The notes under the pieces are model-generated. The model was not told where the DNA came from. It did no database searches and saw nothing but the letters and a program-made list of their open reading frames with translations. From Sabellastarte sp. h YS-2021 (taxonomy: Eukaryota; Annelida; Polychaeta; Sabellida; Sabellidae): a DNA stretch of 64,000 nt. Made by a program: the position numbers and the translations under genes. Of the stretch, positions 38,665 to 44,599 are shown one piece after another (within the stretch, counting starts at the first letter, position 1; each line of letters opens with the position of its first letter). The stretch covers positions 59,688,255 to 59,752,254 of the forward strand of contig OZ024933.1 of NCBI GenBank assembly GCA_964017235.1, in the 5' to 3' direction.

Positions 38665-41600
38665 GGGGGGGAATTGGAATAACATGTAGCTGAATAATTG
38701 TTTTTGGAAGATTTGGTGGCCCTGAAAAGGGCCTGGCAGGTCAAAGACCCGCCCTGACTGGATGGCTACTGAGGAGGCTGCTGTTGAGGCGGTGCTGAAG
38801 TGGTGATAGTAAAGAGCTGCTGCTGCGGTTGTTGCTGCTGCTGCTGAGGCTGCTCGACGATCTGTGTTGATGTCAGATCTGGTAGCTGGCTTAAGATTCC
38901 ACTCAGATTGTGTCTGCTCCCTTCGTCCTGTACAGTTAGGACAGATGTCGGGTTGCTGAAGCCAATAGGGCTTGGTGTATAGTACACAAAACTGCTGCTA
39001 GCTGCTGCTTGAGTGGAACTAGACGCCTGTGGAGTGGTTGTTGGCAGTAGGCCGACCCTCTGGGACTCCGTGGTAACAGTGGCTGATCTTCTGGGCAATG
39101 GCTGACGTCTGCGGTTACTCTTAATAGTTTCGATGTCTCTAAAAATCTTGCCCTTTAATTCTTCGAATTCTTCTTGAGTCATCTTTTCGGCCTCTGATGC
39201 CACGTAGTCAAAGAAGGGCTGCCTGTCTGACTTCTGATGCAGAAAACCAGAGATAAGTGTCCTCATCTGCTCAAAGTGTTCGAGAATCTTGGAGTCTGTA
39301 GTTGAAACGAGCGTTGATGTAATGATGGACTGACTCCTCTCCCTCAGGACACTGGACTCGAGGTGTTCTGTATCAGTAGTTGAGCCACGTGATTCGTCCT
39401 GCCTGCTGGTATTTGGACTGGCCTCAAAACCTGAACTTCTATTGGCCCCCTTTCTTCTGATGTGGGTTTTAAGAAAACCCATCTGTTGGTACACCCAGGA
39501 CTGTCTCTTGGTCATCTCCCACGGGGCTTGGCCAGATTGGAGCTTAGACAGCTTCCCATAACGGGTTCGCTGGGACTCGAACCAACGTCTCACATCAAAG
39601 GGCTGGAGCTTGAGTTCTGCAGATATTTCTGCCCAGAGAGCCTCTCTTCTGGTCCTGTCGTGGAAACATGAATGTTCCTTGTCATACAGTTCAGGGTGCA
39701 GCTTTACAAATTCCACAATGGAAACTTCCTGGCTGTCTGTAAAAGTGGCACACACCCTGGCTCTCTTGGCTGAAGAATGGCACTCCGGATCTTCCTCACA
39801 CCTCTCTTCTTCTTCTTCTGCCACAGCTTCCCCAATAGCTGGATCTTCCTGAATCTCCTCCTCCTCTCTCCTCTCACTTCCTTCTTCTGTAATAACCTCA
39901 CTCCTCTCCTCTACTTGACTTTCCTTCTCCCTCTCATCCATCTTTTTCCTTCCTCTCTTCCCTCCTTTCTCTTTCCTCATAATCCAGTCGACAAAATAAT
40001 AAAAAAATAGTAAAATGTGTCTCCTAACTGTGAAATTTGCCCTAAGCTCAAGTATATAAAATGTAAAATAAAAACTGAAAACCCCTACAAATCAGTGACA
40101 CACGTCTCTCAGTAGCCAAACAGTCAGTAACAAGAGGGTCACAGATGCCCCAAAAGGCGGGTTGCGCAGGCAGCAATAAGTTTAGCAACTGCTGTAATTA
40201 CATTTAGAAAAGAAGGAAAGAAATGTTAGGTTAACCAGTTAGCTGAATGTGCAAGACGTGCTAAGAAACGTAAACAAGACAAATGAACGGACGGATTTAC
40301 ACCAATTTCGAAAGGAACCTAGCTATGATGGTGATGTATGTCCCTGTGAAGTTTGAATTAGATTGGAGTAACCGTTTTCGAGTTAGAGTCCGGAAACAAA
40401 AATGTGGACGGACAGATGGATGGACAGAAAAACGGACAAAAACGAAGAAACGGACAGAAAAACGGACAAACAAACAGACGGAATTTCACCAATTTCGAAA
40501 GGAACCTAGCTATGATGGTGATCTATCTCCCTGTGAAGTTTGAATTTGATTGGTCAAACCGTTTTAAAGTTAGAGTCCGGAAACGAAAATGTGGACAAAC
40601 AGATGGACAGACAAACGGACGAAAAACGGACAAACGAACACACGGAATTTCACCAATTTCGAAAGGAACCTAGCTATGATGGTGATCTATCTCCCTGTGA
40701 AGTTTGAATTTGATTGGTCAAACCGTTTTAAAGTTAGAGTCCGGAAACGAAAAATGTGGACAAACAGATGGATGGACAGACAAACGGACGAAAAACGGAC
40801 AAACGAACACACGGAATTTCACCAATTTCTAAAGGAACCTAGCTATGATGGTGATCTATCTCCCTGTGAAGTTTGAATTTGATTGGTCAAACCGTTTTAA
40901 AGTTAGAGTCCGGAAACGAAAAATGTGGACGGACAGACGGACAGACAGACAGACGGACAGACGGACGTCGGACACATCAATCTAATAGACGGGTTGGTTA
41001 CACGCAACCCGCCTAACAACGACAAAGTGTGCGCGGTCGCTTATATAGTCTCAGACCCCCTCATTGCCTGGTTTTAATTTCCGACGCGCGGAAAACAGTC
41101 GGTTCTTAATCGGTTGTTAGTCCCAGGCCGCCGCAGACTGAAAATGTGTGGTCCCAGGCGTCCTGGGGAGGCCGGTTTGGATCGGTTACCCTTAGTCGGT
41201 TCTTAGTCCCAGACCTTGATTTTTGGGTCCCAGGACACCGCAGACGGTCTGAGGCTTCCGGGGACTAATGCAACCGACCCACTTTCAGACGCATGAAATT
41301 CATACGCATCATATTTGAGTCTGGGATTAACAACCGGCCTCCTGGGACTAAGCTAGGGAGGTCTGGGACTAAGGGTCGCAGGCGGCCTGGGACAACACAC
41401 GACGGTGTAAATTTGGGTCTGAGGAGGCCTGAGGACGCCTGGGACTGGACATTTAGTTGAGGGCGGGAAATATGAATCGGTTGTAGTCGTGTGAAATATC
41501 AAACATGTTTGATTTTTCACACGGCCCCAACCGACCACAACCGACCCTTACAGAAGGTCTGGGACTAAGCAAATATTTCAAACCGACCCCCCAAAACCCT

Positions 41601-42188
41601 TAATCGGGAGCCTTAGTCGTGTGGTGGAACACCCACATAAGTTTCAATGCAAAAGTTGACATACACACCCCCACCCCCACCCCCACCCCCACCCCCCCTT
41701 GGACTTAGCTAAGTCACCCTTTGTGAATACAGTTTTAAAACAAAACTTAGCTGAGACAAAAGTCTTAACGTTAAGCCTGCATTTAAGCCTAAGACCTGGC
41801 TAAGTCTAAGACCCTTCGTGAATACCGGCCCTGGCCTTCCAGGCTGTCTGCACCAGAATGCAAATATGTAATTTGTCATGATGAGTAGTTTATCAGAGGC
41901 CTGTCTACCTAGCTACTCATAACATATATATGAGAATGTATGGTGTATGTACCCCCAGTATTAATGAAATGGTAGTCTTCATCACAAGAAAAAAATATAT
42001 ATGTATATTTGAGAACATAATGAAAAATCATTATAATGCAATAAACAATTGTGCCTGTAGGACACCTGTTAAAGCCTGTAGCAAAGTTTACTTACTTTGT
42101 ATGTGTTACTAAATAATTCACCCTGCCCAACATGTGCAGTGTCTCTCTCCAAGTCCTTGGAAGTGTCTTTGGTGTTTTGATTCCCCAT
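7182..42188 (-). CDS. MEAK7: MEAK7/TLDC1-like TLDc-domain protein, 11 coding exons, 3' end missing
   Basis: Eleven minus-strand exons with GT-AG borders and matching phases give 445 codons. Order: 42096-42188, 35642-35689, 32566-32878, 32058-32167, 26904-27020, 22962-23129, 22542-22609, 10138-10233, 8920-8993, 7873-8027, 7182-7274. Seen: MGNQNTKD start with a glycine-2 myristoylation signal; helical region with two degenerate EF-hand-like stretches (around SSDKEGLNEKDC and DGVLKKDQFESW, residues about 130-210); TLDc domain at about 289-418 (GGWQLLYNS, YKGPTVTLLAF, KFWGGTECCLLQL, SLPKGIQIGNQG, VWGCGG); then a charged helix (SEQQKQRAWEKKD). Known of the family: MEAK7 is a lysosome-associated TLDc protein of about 456 residues that binds the V-ATPase and affects mTOR signalling. 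Orthology is inferred from domain order and length; another EF-hand/TLDc paralogue or Rtc5-like protein is the alternative. No stop codon was found, so the C-terminal exon lies at the left edge or beyond. Confidence 0.85.
7873..8027 (-). CDS. MEAK7: MEAK7-like exon 10 (TLDc)
   Basis: 155 bases, residues about 363-414. Contains VFLNWSQRSLPKGIQIGNQG, equivalent to the YLN..(L/I)PNGLG.GG block of TLDc, then IDGEFTCVKHFGIELQLH. Acceptor tgattttag, donor GAG|GTAAGT. Confidence 0.9.
8254..8293 (+). repeat. (GGGGGT)n / G-run microsatellite
   Basis: Alternating ggggt units grading into a run of G, inside intron 9 of the MEAK7-like gene. Possible G-quadruplex former and assembly-fragile. Confidence 0.8.
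8920..8993 (-). CDS. MEAK7: MEAK7-like exon 9 (TLDc)
   Basis: 74 bases: EGSKFWGGTECCLLQLEPHF then KVMQ. Acceptor cttgttttcag, donor GTAAGT. The F-W/F-G-G-x-x-C-x-L-x-Q-L block is the central TLDc motif. Confidence 0.9.
9433..9742 (+). mobile_element. tRNA-derived SINE, family 1, copy A
   Basis: The left part has pol III-type boxes: A box around 'tggcctagcaggtaacac' and B box GGTTCAAACCC. The body is shared with copies at 11,392/21,503 and 56,504 ('gtgctttgagtcctgtag', 'ttgcgctgagtataaa'). Lies in intron 8 of the MEAK7-like gene, sense with respect to the window. Confidence 0.75.
10138..10233 (-). CDS. MEAK7: MEAK7-like exon 8 (TLDc)
   Basis: 96 bases. The acceptor ttcttattag restores Arg306 across the junction, followed by FQHHVFQYKGPTVTLLAFEG and YVYCLCINEEW. 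The nearby 'atttcag' would break the phase, so the upstream AG is the right acceptor. Donor GAG|GTAAAA. The preceding intron (12.3 kb) holds the whole DIRS/Helentron/SINE nest. Confidence 0.88.
10440..11277. mobile_element. Non-autonomous terminal-inverted-repeat element (MITE-like)
   Basis: The left end (AAAGGAAATCCTCC..CTGGAAATCT) is the imperfect inverse of the right end (AGATTTCCAGAGGGGAGGAT). Inside both ends, 'ccaggaaattctaccc' is also inverted. No transposase. Superfamily not assigned; target duplication not resolved. Confidence 0.55.
11392..11499 (+). mobile_element. tRNA-derived SINE, family 1, copy B, 5' part
   Basis: Matches copy A from 'aatctgccactgt' through 'ggatgaccacttaaa', where it stops abruptly at the left end of DIRS fossil 2. 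The missing body resumes at 21,503. Confidence 0.75.
12030..14420 (+). repeat. Tandem array, ~133-bp unit, about 18 copies
   Basis: Unit landmarks: 'gggtctgaaacttcac', 'gtgaaagctctcccaaaag', 'ttgagaaaaattggctatct', 'catttactcattttgagtag'. Spacing of the first landmark averages 133 bases from 12,132 to 14,391. Units differ by a few bases each. Confidence 0.95.
14420..15190 (+). repeat. Tandem ~172-bp units with GGCCGCCAT core
   Basis: About 4.5 units, each holding 'gagataccctg', 'atttcgtcgaaatcgctcta', 'acggttttcgagatataagc', and 'aaaatggccgccatttt'. Equivalent units flank the left side of the main array in all three copies of the element. Confidence 0.9.
16399..16430. repeat. Poly(C)-poly(T) homopolymer junction
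   Basis: About 21 C followed by 9 T within DIRS fossil 2. Length likely unstable. Confidence 0.8.
20217..20450. repeat. Degenerate 'gatccgatcatccgagg' repeat stretch
   Basis: Repeated and partly inverted variants of 'atccgatcatccgag' and 'ctcggatg' follow a T-run (20,180-20,205) and a short TG run, within the non-coding part of DIRS fossil 2. Possibly a separate small insertion. Confidence 0.45.
21503..21680 (+). mobile_element. tRNA-derived SINE, family 1, copy B, 3' part
   Basis: Resumes at 'atgaccacttaaa' and follows copy A to its end ('tgctttgagtcctgta', 'ttgcgctgataataaacaca'). Together with 11,392-11,499 it makes one SINE interrupted by DIRS fossil 2. Confidence 0.75.
21787..21966 (-). 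mobile_element. tRNA-derived SINE, family 2, copy A
   Basis: On the minus strand the 5' end reads as a tRNA-like head: GGTGGTGTAGTGGTTAACAT (A-box region) and GGTTCAAACCC (B box). The body ('ggtagttgcttag', 'accaactaatatgtactgg') recurs in the copy at 49,290. Confidence 0.7.
21982..22049 (+). repeat. 34-bp direct duplication
   Basis: Two adjacent copies of a 34-base unit containing 'atgaattccaaatgtgtaca', differing at one base. Confidence 0.85.
22542..22609 (-). CDS. MEAK7: MEAK7-like exon 7 (TLDc start)
   Basis: 68 bases encoding SSVLQGGWQLLYNSNAQGLS-IN plus two bases. Acceptor tttattttag, donor AG|GTCAGT. W-x-LLY-x-S is the hallmark opening strand of TLDc domains. Confidence 0.88.
22962..23129 (-). 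CDS. MEAK7: MEAK7-like exon 6
   Basis: 168 bases, 56 codons (residues 228-283), phase 0 on both sides, acceptor ctattttcag, donor CTA|GTAAGT. Contains the hydrophobic helix KYLLSVVAIYLLSC, matching the position of the helical linker before TLDc in the family. Helentron-like copy 2 starts only 21 bases upstream of its acceptor border. Confidence 0.85.
23150..26631 (+). mobile_element. Helentron/pearl-like element, copy 2 (3' end altered)
   Basis: Same 5' terminus, 5' hairpin and conserved tail as copy 1, with a 15-unit array (about 23,660-25,660) whose units are more varied and often read 'aagtacatgaatgag'. The last ~90 bases before the terminus, including the 3' hairpin, are missing and replaced by a short filler with TTAATGACTAC occurring on both sides (26,610-26,620 and 26,630-26,640). 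It lies in intron 5 of the MEAK7-like gene, 21 bases from the border of exon 6. Confidence 0.75.
23660..25660 (+). repeat. Tandem array, ~133-bp unit, about 15 copies (copy 2)
   Basis: Same unit family as at 12,030-14,420, mean spacing about 134 bases, with alternating unit types ('gaaaaattggctatctgc' and 'taaaaattgggtatccgc'). Confidence 0.95.
26904..27020 (-). CDS. MEAK7: MEAK7-like exon 5
   Basis: 117 bases, residues 189-227, beginning DGVLKKDQFESWIHRN, an EF-hand-like DG-x-L-x(4)-F-x-x-W pattern. Donor CAG|GTATTT. Two in-phase acceptors are possible: after tctggcacag (used here) or after tgcactcag, which would add LSLAQ and move the border to 27,035. Confidence 0.85.
27195..30754 (+). 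mobile_element. Helentron/pearl-like element, copy 3 (complete ends)
   Basis: Complete at both termini: AACTAGAGGATCGC start, 5' hairpin, and 3' hairpin GCGTCCC-TTGC-GGGACGC. It differs from copy 1 mainly in array length (about 13 units against 18) and in small losses among the 172-bp units. Lies in intron 4 of the MEAK7-like gene. High similarity to copy 1 suggests recent spread. Confidence 0.78.
27700..29410 (+). repeat. Tandem array, ~133-bp unit, about 13 copies (copy 3)
   Basis: Same unit as copies 1 and 2; landmark 'gggtctgaaacttcac' spaced about 133 bases. Confidence 0.95.
30871..31047. mobile_element. Short pogo/Tigger-like MITE
   Basis: Left end CAGTAGCACCTTTATTATCC and right end (inverse) GGTAGAACCTGTATTATCTG form inverted repeats of the type seen in pogo/Tigger elements, with internal 'attatctga' repeats. 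About 177 bp, no coding. Probable TA target. Confidence 0.55.
31640..31970 (+). mobile_element. Possible LINE 3' remnant
   Basis: Pyrimidine-rich sequence ending in 'gaatagttagattaga', resembling the 3' terminus of the LINE fragment at 1,590-1,818. No conserved peptide is clear. Weak call. Confidence 0.3.
32058..32167 (-). CDS. MEAK7: MEAK7-like exon 4
   Basis: 110 bases, acceptor ttgtttcag, donor CTG|GTGAGG. The split codon with exon 3 makes Asp152, then CGDLVKSCCKAGLVLCGCSH. Ends in phase 0. Intron 3, between exons 3 and 4, is only 398 bases. Confidence 0.85.
32566..32878 (-). CDS. MEAK7: MEAK7-like exon 3
   Basis: 313 bases, residues 48-151, acceptor tatatttcag, donor GTAGGT, ending in phase 1. 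Starts SILFPSFLELSELIYMSL and ends with NLFSSDKEGLNEK. The middle (about residues 65-110) is polar and probably disordered; the ends look helical, consistent with the EF-hand-like N-terminal region of MEAK7. Confidence 0.85.
32913..34740 (+). repeat. Tandem array A, ~146-147-bp unit, about 12 copies
   Basis: Begins AACTAGACCTAGCGC (same first seven bases as the Helentron-like copies), then repeats of 'aaggtcaaatctgaccacac', 'aaaagattcccagcccatga', 'cgagttataagcacttttaa'. Landmarks at about 33,181, 33,327, 33,475, 33,622 and 33,768 give a 146-147 bp period. A tail with 'gtggcggccatcttg' follows to about 35,000. In intron 2 of the MEAK7-like gene, 35 bases from exon 3. Confidence 0.9.
35000..35641. 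other. Intron 2 sequence without a recognisable feature
   Basis: AT-rich sequence between array A's tail and exon 2 of the MEAK7-like gene. I see no ORF, repeat unit or inverted repeat that stands out. Confidence 0.4.
35642..35689 (-). CDS. MEAK7: MEAK7-like exon 2
   Basis: 48 bases encoding TVTKNGEREFTSGELE (residues 32-47), phase 0 on both sides, acceptor atatttttag, donor GAG|GTAAGT. It is short, but it is the only segment in the interval that fits phase and splice signals on both sides. Confidence 0.7.
36327..37643 (+). CDS. Harbinger transposase (DDE_Tnp_4), one in-frame TGA
   Basis: A 438-codon frame, close to the usual Harbinger length, with one in-frame TGA at 37,077-37,079 where related proteins have Gly (VDVG-x-x-G-S-x-SD context). 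Catalytic triad candidates: Asp205 (LGALDGKH), Asp246 (FRWVDVG), Glu332 (RRVVENAFGIL). Upstream lie a basic Pro-rich stretch (residues 42-57) and a helix-turn-helix-like segment (SLSCQFRVGRSTISKFI, about 143-159) for DNA binding. The true start may be Met9 (MPPFNGR). It catalyses cut-and-paste transposition together with the accessory protein. The single stop suggests a very recently disabled copy, or a sequencing error. Confidence 0.88.
37738..37960 (+). repeat. Tandem ~45-bp array inside Harbinger
   Basis: About 4-5 units containing 'catgccaaacataacttgtt' and 'cagacggacaaacagacaa', just downstream of the transposase gene. Confidence 0.9.
38629..38671. repeat. Poly(T)-poly(G) homopolymer junction
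   Basis: About 13 T followed by about 28 G inside the Harbinger element. Length uncertain. Confidence 0.8.
38766..39980 (-). CDS. Harbinger accessory MADF/Myb-like DNA-binding protein (404 aa)
   Basis: Intact 404-codon ORF. An acidic Glu-rich N-terminus (residues about 10-65) is followed by a MADF/trihelix-type domain (about 80-175; EFVKLHPELYDKEH, REALWAEISAEL, RRWFESQRTRYGKL), a Ser/Thr-rich linker, a helical segment (DYVASEAEKMTQEEFEEL, about 264-281), and a Gln-rich C-terminus (VEQPQQQQQQPQQQ). In Harbinger elements a second Myb/SANT/MADF protein helps import the transposase and bind the element's ends. Transcribed toward the transposase gene. Intactness while the transposase has a stop is notable. 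Confidence 0.85.
   Translation of the reverse strand: MRKEKGGKRGRKKMDEREKESQVEERSEVITEEGSERREEEEIQEDPAIGEAVAEEEEERCEEDPECHSSAKRARVCATFTDSQEVSIVEFVKLHPELYDKEHSCFHDRTRREALWAEISAELKLQPFDVRRWFESQRTRYGKLSKLQSGQAPWEMTKRQSWVYQQMGFLKTHIRRKGANRSSGFEASPNTSRQDESRGSTTDTEHLESSVLRERSQSIITSTLVSTTDSKILEHFEQMRTLISGFLHQKSDRQPFFDYVASEAEKMTQEEFEELKGKIFRDIETIKSNRRRQPLPRRSATVTTESQRVGLLPTTTPQASSSTQAAASSSFVYYTPSPIGFSNPTSVLTVQDEGSRHNLSGILSQLPDLTSTQIVEQPQQQQQQPQQQLFTITTSAPPQQQPPQ
40283..40980 (+). repeat. Tandem ~165-185-bp array inside Harbinger
   Basis: Four units with 'atttcaccaatttcgaaagg', 'aacctagctatgatggtgat', 'ccctgtgaagtttgaatt', 'gttagagtccggaaac', separated by variable 'ggacagacggac' microsatellite. It includes the cross-family ~50-base module described in the findings. 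Confidence 0.9.
41660..41697 (+). repeat. (CCCCCA)n microsatellite
   Basis: Five or six 'ccccca' units immediately right of the Harbinger element. Confidence 0.85.
41699..41836 (-). mobile_element. Solo end or short MITE related to the 46.6-49.1 kb element
   Basis: 'agtctaagacccttcgtgaa' and 'ggccctgg' at its right, with repeated 'ttaag' motifs, match the right end at 48,985-49,107 and the inverse of the left end at 46,562. Contains no ORF. Confidence 0.5.
42096..42188 (-). CDS. MEAK7: MEAK7-like exon 1 (start codon, myristoylation signal)
   Basis: ATG at 42,186-42,188 opens MGNQNTKDTSKDLERD and runs 31 codons to AAA|GTAAGT, ending in phase 0. Gly2 with Thr6 fits the N-myristoyltransferase pattern, and human MEAK7 also begins MGN. 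A possible acceptor (atttcccag) 24 bases upstream would imply a 5' untranslated exon further right. However, a candidate retrocopy begins at 42,205, so the true upstream leader may lie beyond 42,850. Confidence 0.8.
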
Positions 42189-42204
42189 TAAATTACAGTG
42201 TGCA

Positions 42205-42840
42205 TAGGAAGACTGGGAAATAAAATAATAGTAACACTTGTTTCAATAACTTAACAAAATGTATTCTTGGGTTATAAAACTTACAACTAAACAGCCTTTT
42301 TATAGTTATTGGGAAGAGCTTCAGTGTCTAAAAATTATAACACAAAGGCATATAGTAAGGTAGATTTCAGTACTTTGTCTTTGTTCCCGAAGGATAGCAA
42401 GAACCCAATGTTTGGAGACCAGATCACAACTAGGGGCAAAAAACTGGAAAACAGAGGTGTCTTTGTATTTGGAAAGGGTAATCCTATTAATACAGTACAC
42501 AGACTAGAAAAAGGTTTTGAAACAAAAACAGAACATCCCAAAAAGCTTAAAAAAATCAAAATTATTGAAGTTTAAATTAAGGGAAAAAGGACATAGTATG
42601 TTGTTGAAAATTTCCACATACAGAAATAATCATCACAGTAGCGCATTGGTAAAGTTATTGTTGAATATTAAACAGTGTAAAACAGATGTGCAAACAGTGT
42701 TTTCGGTAATAATGAATAAACACTAATAATGAATAAACACTCACAATGTTTGTGTTAAATACTTTATTGTAACTGTCATATGTACATGTATTGTAATATA
42801 ACATATACAAAAAGAGGCAATAAAATATTAAAAAAAAAAA
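42205..42840 (+). pseudogene. Candidate retrocopy: lysine-rich ORF with poly(A) tail and 10-bp flanking repeat
   Basis: An open frame at about 42,306-42,575 ends in TAA and encodes a basic peptide (SLFPKDSKNPMFGDQITTRG, then KKLENRGVFVFGKGN, ending KKLKKIKIIEV). A 3' region with AATAAA motifs (near 42,713, 42,728 and 42,819) leads to an A-run (42,830-42,840). ACAGTGTGCA stands at 42,195-42,204 and again at 42,841-42,850, as expected for a LINE-mobilised mRNA copy. I do not recognise the protein; the lysine content suggests a nuclear or nucleolar role, which is a guess. The alternative is the genuine last exon of a plus-strand gene (acceptor cctttttatag at 42,305), since the sequence upstream of the ORF is not open. 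Confidence 0.45.
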
Positions 42841-42850
42841 ACAGTGTGCA

Positions 42851-43185
42851 AAATCATGTGTTTTGATTTATTTTCTCCCCAAGTTATCTATCATGAGAGG
42901 AACCAGGTTCTTTTGTAAATAAGGGAAAATATACATAAACAAATTTCCTTGGCATCATATAATATTACATATACACATACTGGAATTGACATCAGCTATT
43001 TCTTAACATGTATGAGTGCTCTATGAATAGAAAACACATGTACATATTTGAAAAATGCATGGGAAAATTTGAGCCTAAAGCAAGGCTAGGGAAAAAAACA
43101 TCATATCCATTTGTACATATACCATTTTCAACACAAACAGATAGTGAGATAAACACTGCATGAAAGCAGCATTAAATGAGATATA
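42851..43185. other. No recognisable feature
   Basis: AT-rich sequence between the candidate retrocopy and array B. If the retrocopy call is right, this would hold the displaced 5' leader of the MEAK7-like gene. I see no clear promoter elements. Confidence 0.35.
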
Positions 43186-43189
43186 ACCA

Positions 43190-44020
43190 AAAAACACATC
43201 TGTGATTTTATGACCCCAGTTTGACCCACAAGGCAGGACCAGGAGTAAATATGACCAGCTTTCTAGATTCCCTGCATATGATTTTCTATCACCTCCTAAT
43301 ACATTCAAAAGCTCTAAAAATAATAATAAAGGAAATAAAAGCCAAAAACACAAAATCTGCGTTTTATGACCACAGTTTTACACCTAAAGGGACCAGAGGG
43401 TTAATCTGACTGGCTATATAGACTCCCTGTATATGGTTTCTTTTTACCTCCCAACACGTTCAAAACCTGTAAAGCAATAATAAAGGAGATAAAAGCCTAA
43501 ACACAAAATCTGTGATTTTGTAACCCCAGTTTGTCCCATAAAGGGGGTCTGGGGGTAAATCTGACCGGCTTTCTAGACTCCCTGCATGTGGTTTCCTACT
43601 ATCTCCCAATACATTCAAAACCTCTAAAAGCAATAATAAAGGAGATAAAAATGAAAAACACAAAACCTGTGATTTTATGACCCTACTTTCACCCATTACA
43701 GGGGACCAGGGGGTAAATCTGACCGGCTTTCTAGACTCCCTATTTATGGCTTCCTATTACCTTCCAATACATTCAAAACTTCTAAAAACAATAATAAAGT
43801 AGATAAAAGCCAAAAACACAAAATCTGTGATTTTATGACCCCAGTTTGACCCACAAGGGTTGGGGCAGGGGGTGAATCTGACTGTCTTTCTAGAATCCCT
43901 GCATATGGTTTCCTTCTACCTCCCAATACATTCAAAAACCTCTAAAAGCAATGATAAAGGAGATAAAAGCGAAAAACACAAAATCTGTGATTTTATGACC
44001 CCAGTCTGACACACTCCTAC
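43190..44020 (-). repeat. Tandem array B, ~146-bp unit, about 6 copies
   Basis: Units with 'tttatgaccccagtttgacc', 'gtaaatctgaccggctttct', 'agactccctgcatatggttt', 'aataataaaggagataaaag'. Aligns unit-for-unit with array A (both have '..aaatctgacc..', '..attcaaaacctcta..', 'caataataa..gagataaaagc'), so the two arrays are diverged relatives. Confidence 0.88.
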
Positions 44021-44595
44021 TGTAAGTAGTTTTTTGCTGAGCGGAGATGACAAGCAGGTGTTCAAGAAAAAATTAATTTCATCATGTGACCTTGATACAT
44101 GTCAAAGGTCAAAAATAAGCATGTGGAAAAACTTTCCAAGCATAAGGTATGTAATTAAAAATAGCATCAGAGATGCCCGTACCCCACAGCCTAGGGAAAT
44201 ATTTTCAACACCATGAGATACAGAAGTACTGTATCAGTATAAACTTTAGGATACTTTCAGAGCACTGTCAGTTATATAAAGGTCCAAATAATGTTTAAAA
44301 GAAAGATCATGCATATAAAGATGAAGTATTAAAACACGATAATTCAATAACAAGATGACAGCATTAATCAGCAAACTAAAATTCAACCCTCTTTATCTAC
44401 ATCTGCATGGCCAAATTATGGTTTAGATGGTTTGAATATTACCATGCATATATAAGTGGTAATACATTTAATGAATGCTTATGTGTGGTGTTGGAGCAAA
44501 ATCTGTGGCTCACTTGATGAAATTCTATCTCTTACAATGGGAAGTTATGAAAGTAAAATTCTTAATAAATTCTAATATGACTTTAACAGTGCTTA
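44021..44595. other. No recognisable feature between arrays B and C
   Basis: Contains scattered 'aaggtcaaa' phrases related to the neighbouring arrays but no ORF and no clear repeat unit. Confidence 0.4.
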
Positions 44596-44599
44596 ATCT

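Larger units (their letters stand above)
35904..41631 (+). mobile_element. Near-complete PIF/Harbinger DNA transposon (5.7 kb)
   Basis: Terminal inverted repeats start TGTTCCACC at the left and end GGTGGAACA at the right, flanked by CCC on both sides (35,901-35,903 and 41,632-41,634), a candidate 3-bp target duplication. Both subterminal regions (to about 36,290 and from about 41,060) are dense with GTCTGGGACTAAG-like repeats in both orientations, probable transposase or accessory-protein binding sites. Inside are a DDE transposase (plus) and a MADF/Myb-like protein (minus), converging, plus two tandem arrays. Located in intron 1 of the MEAK7-like gene. Confidence 0.9.
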
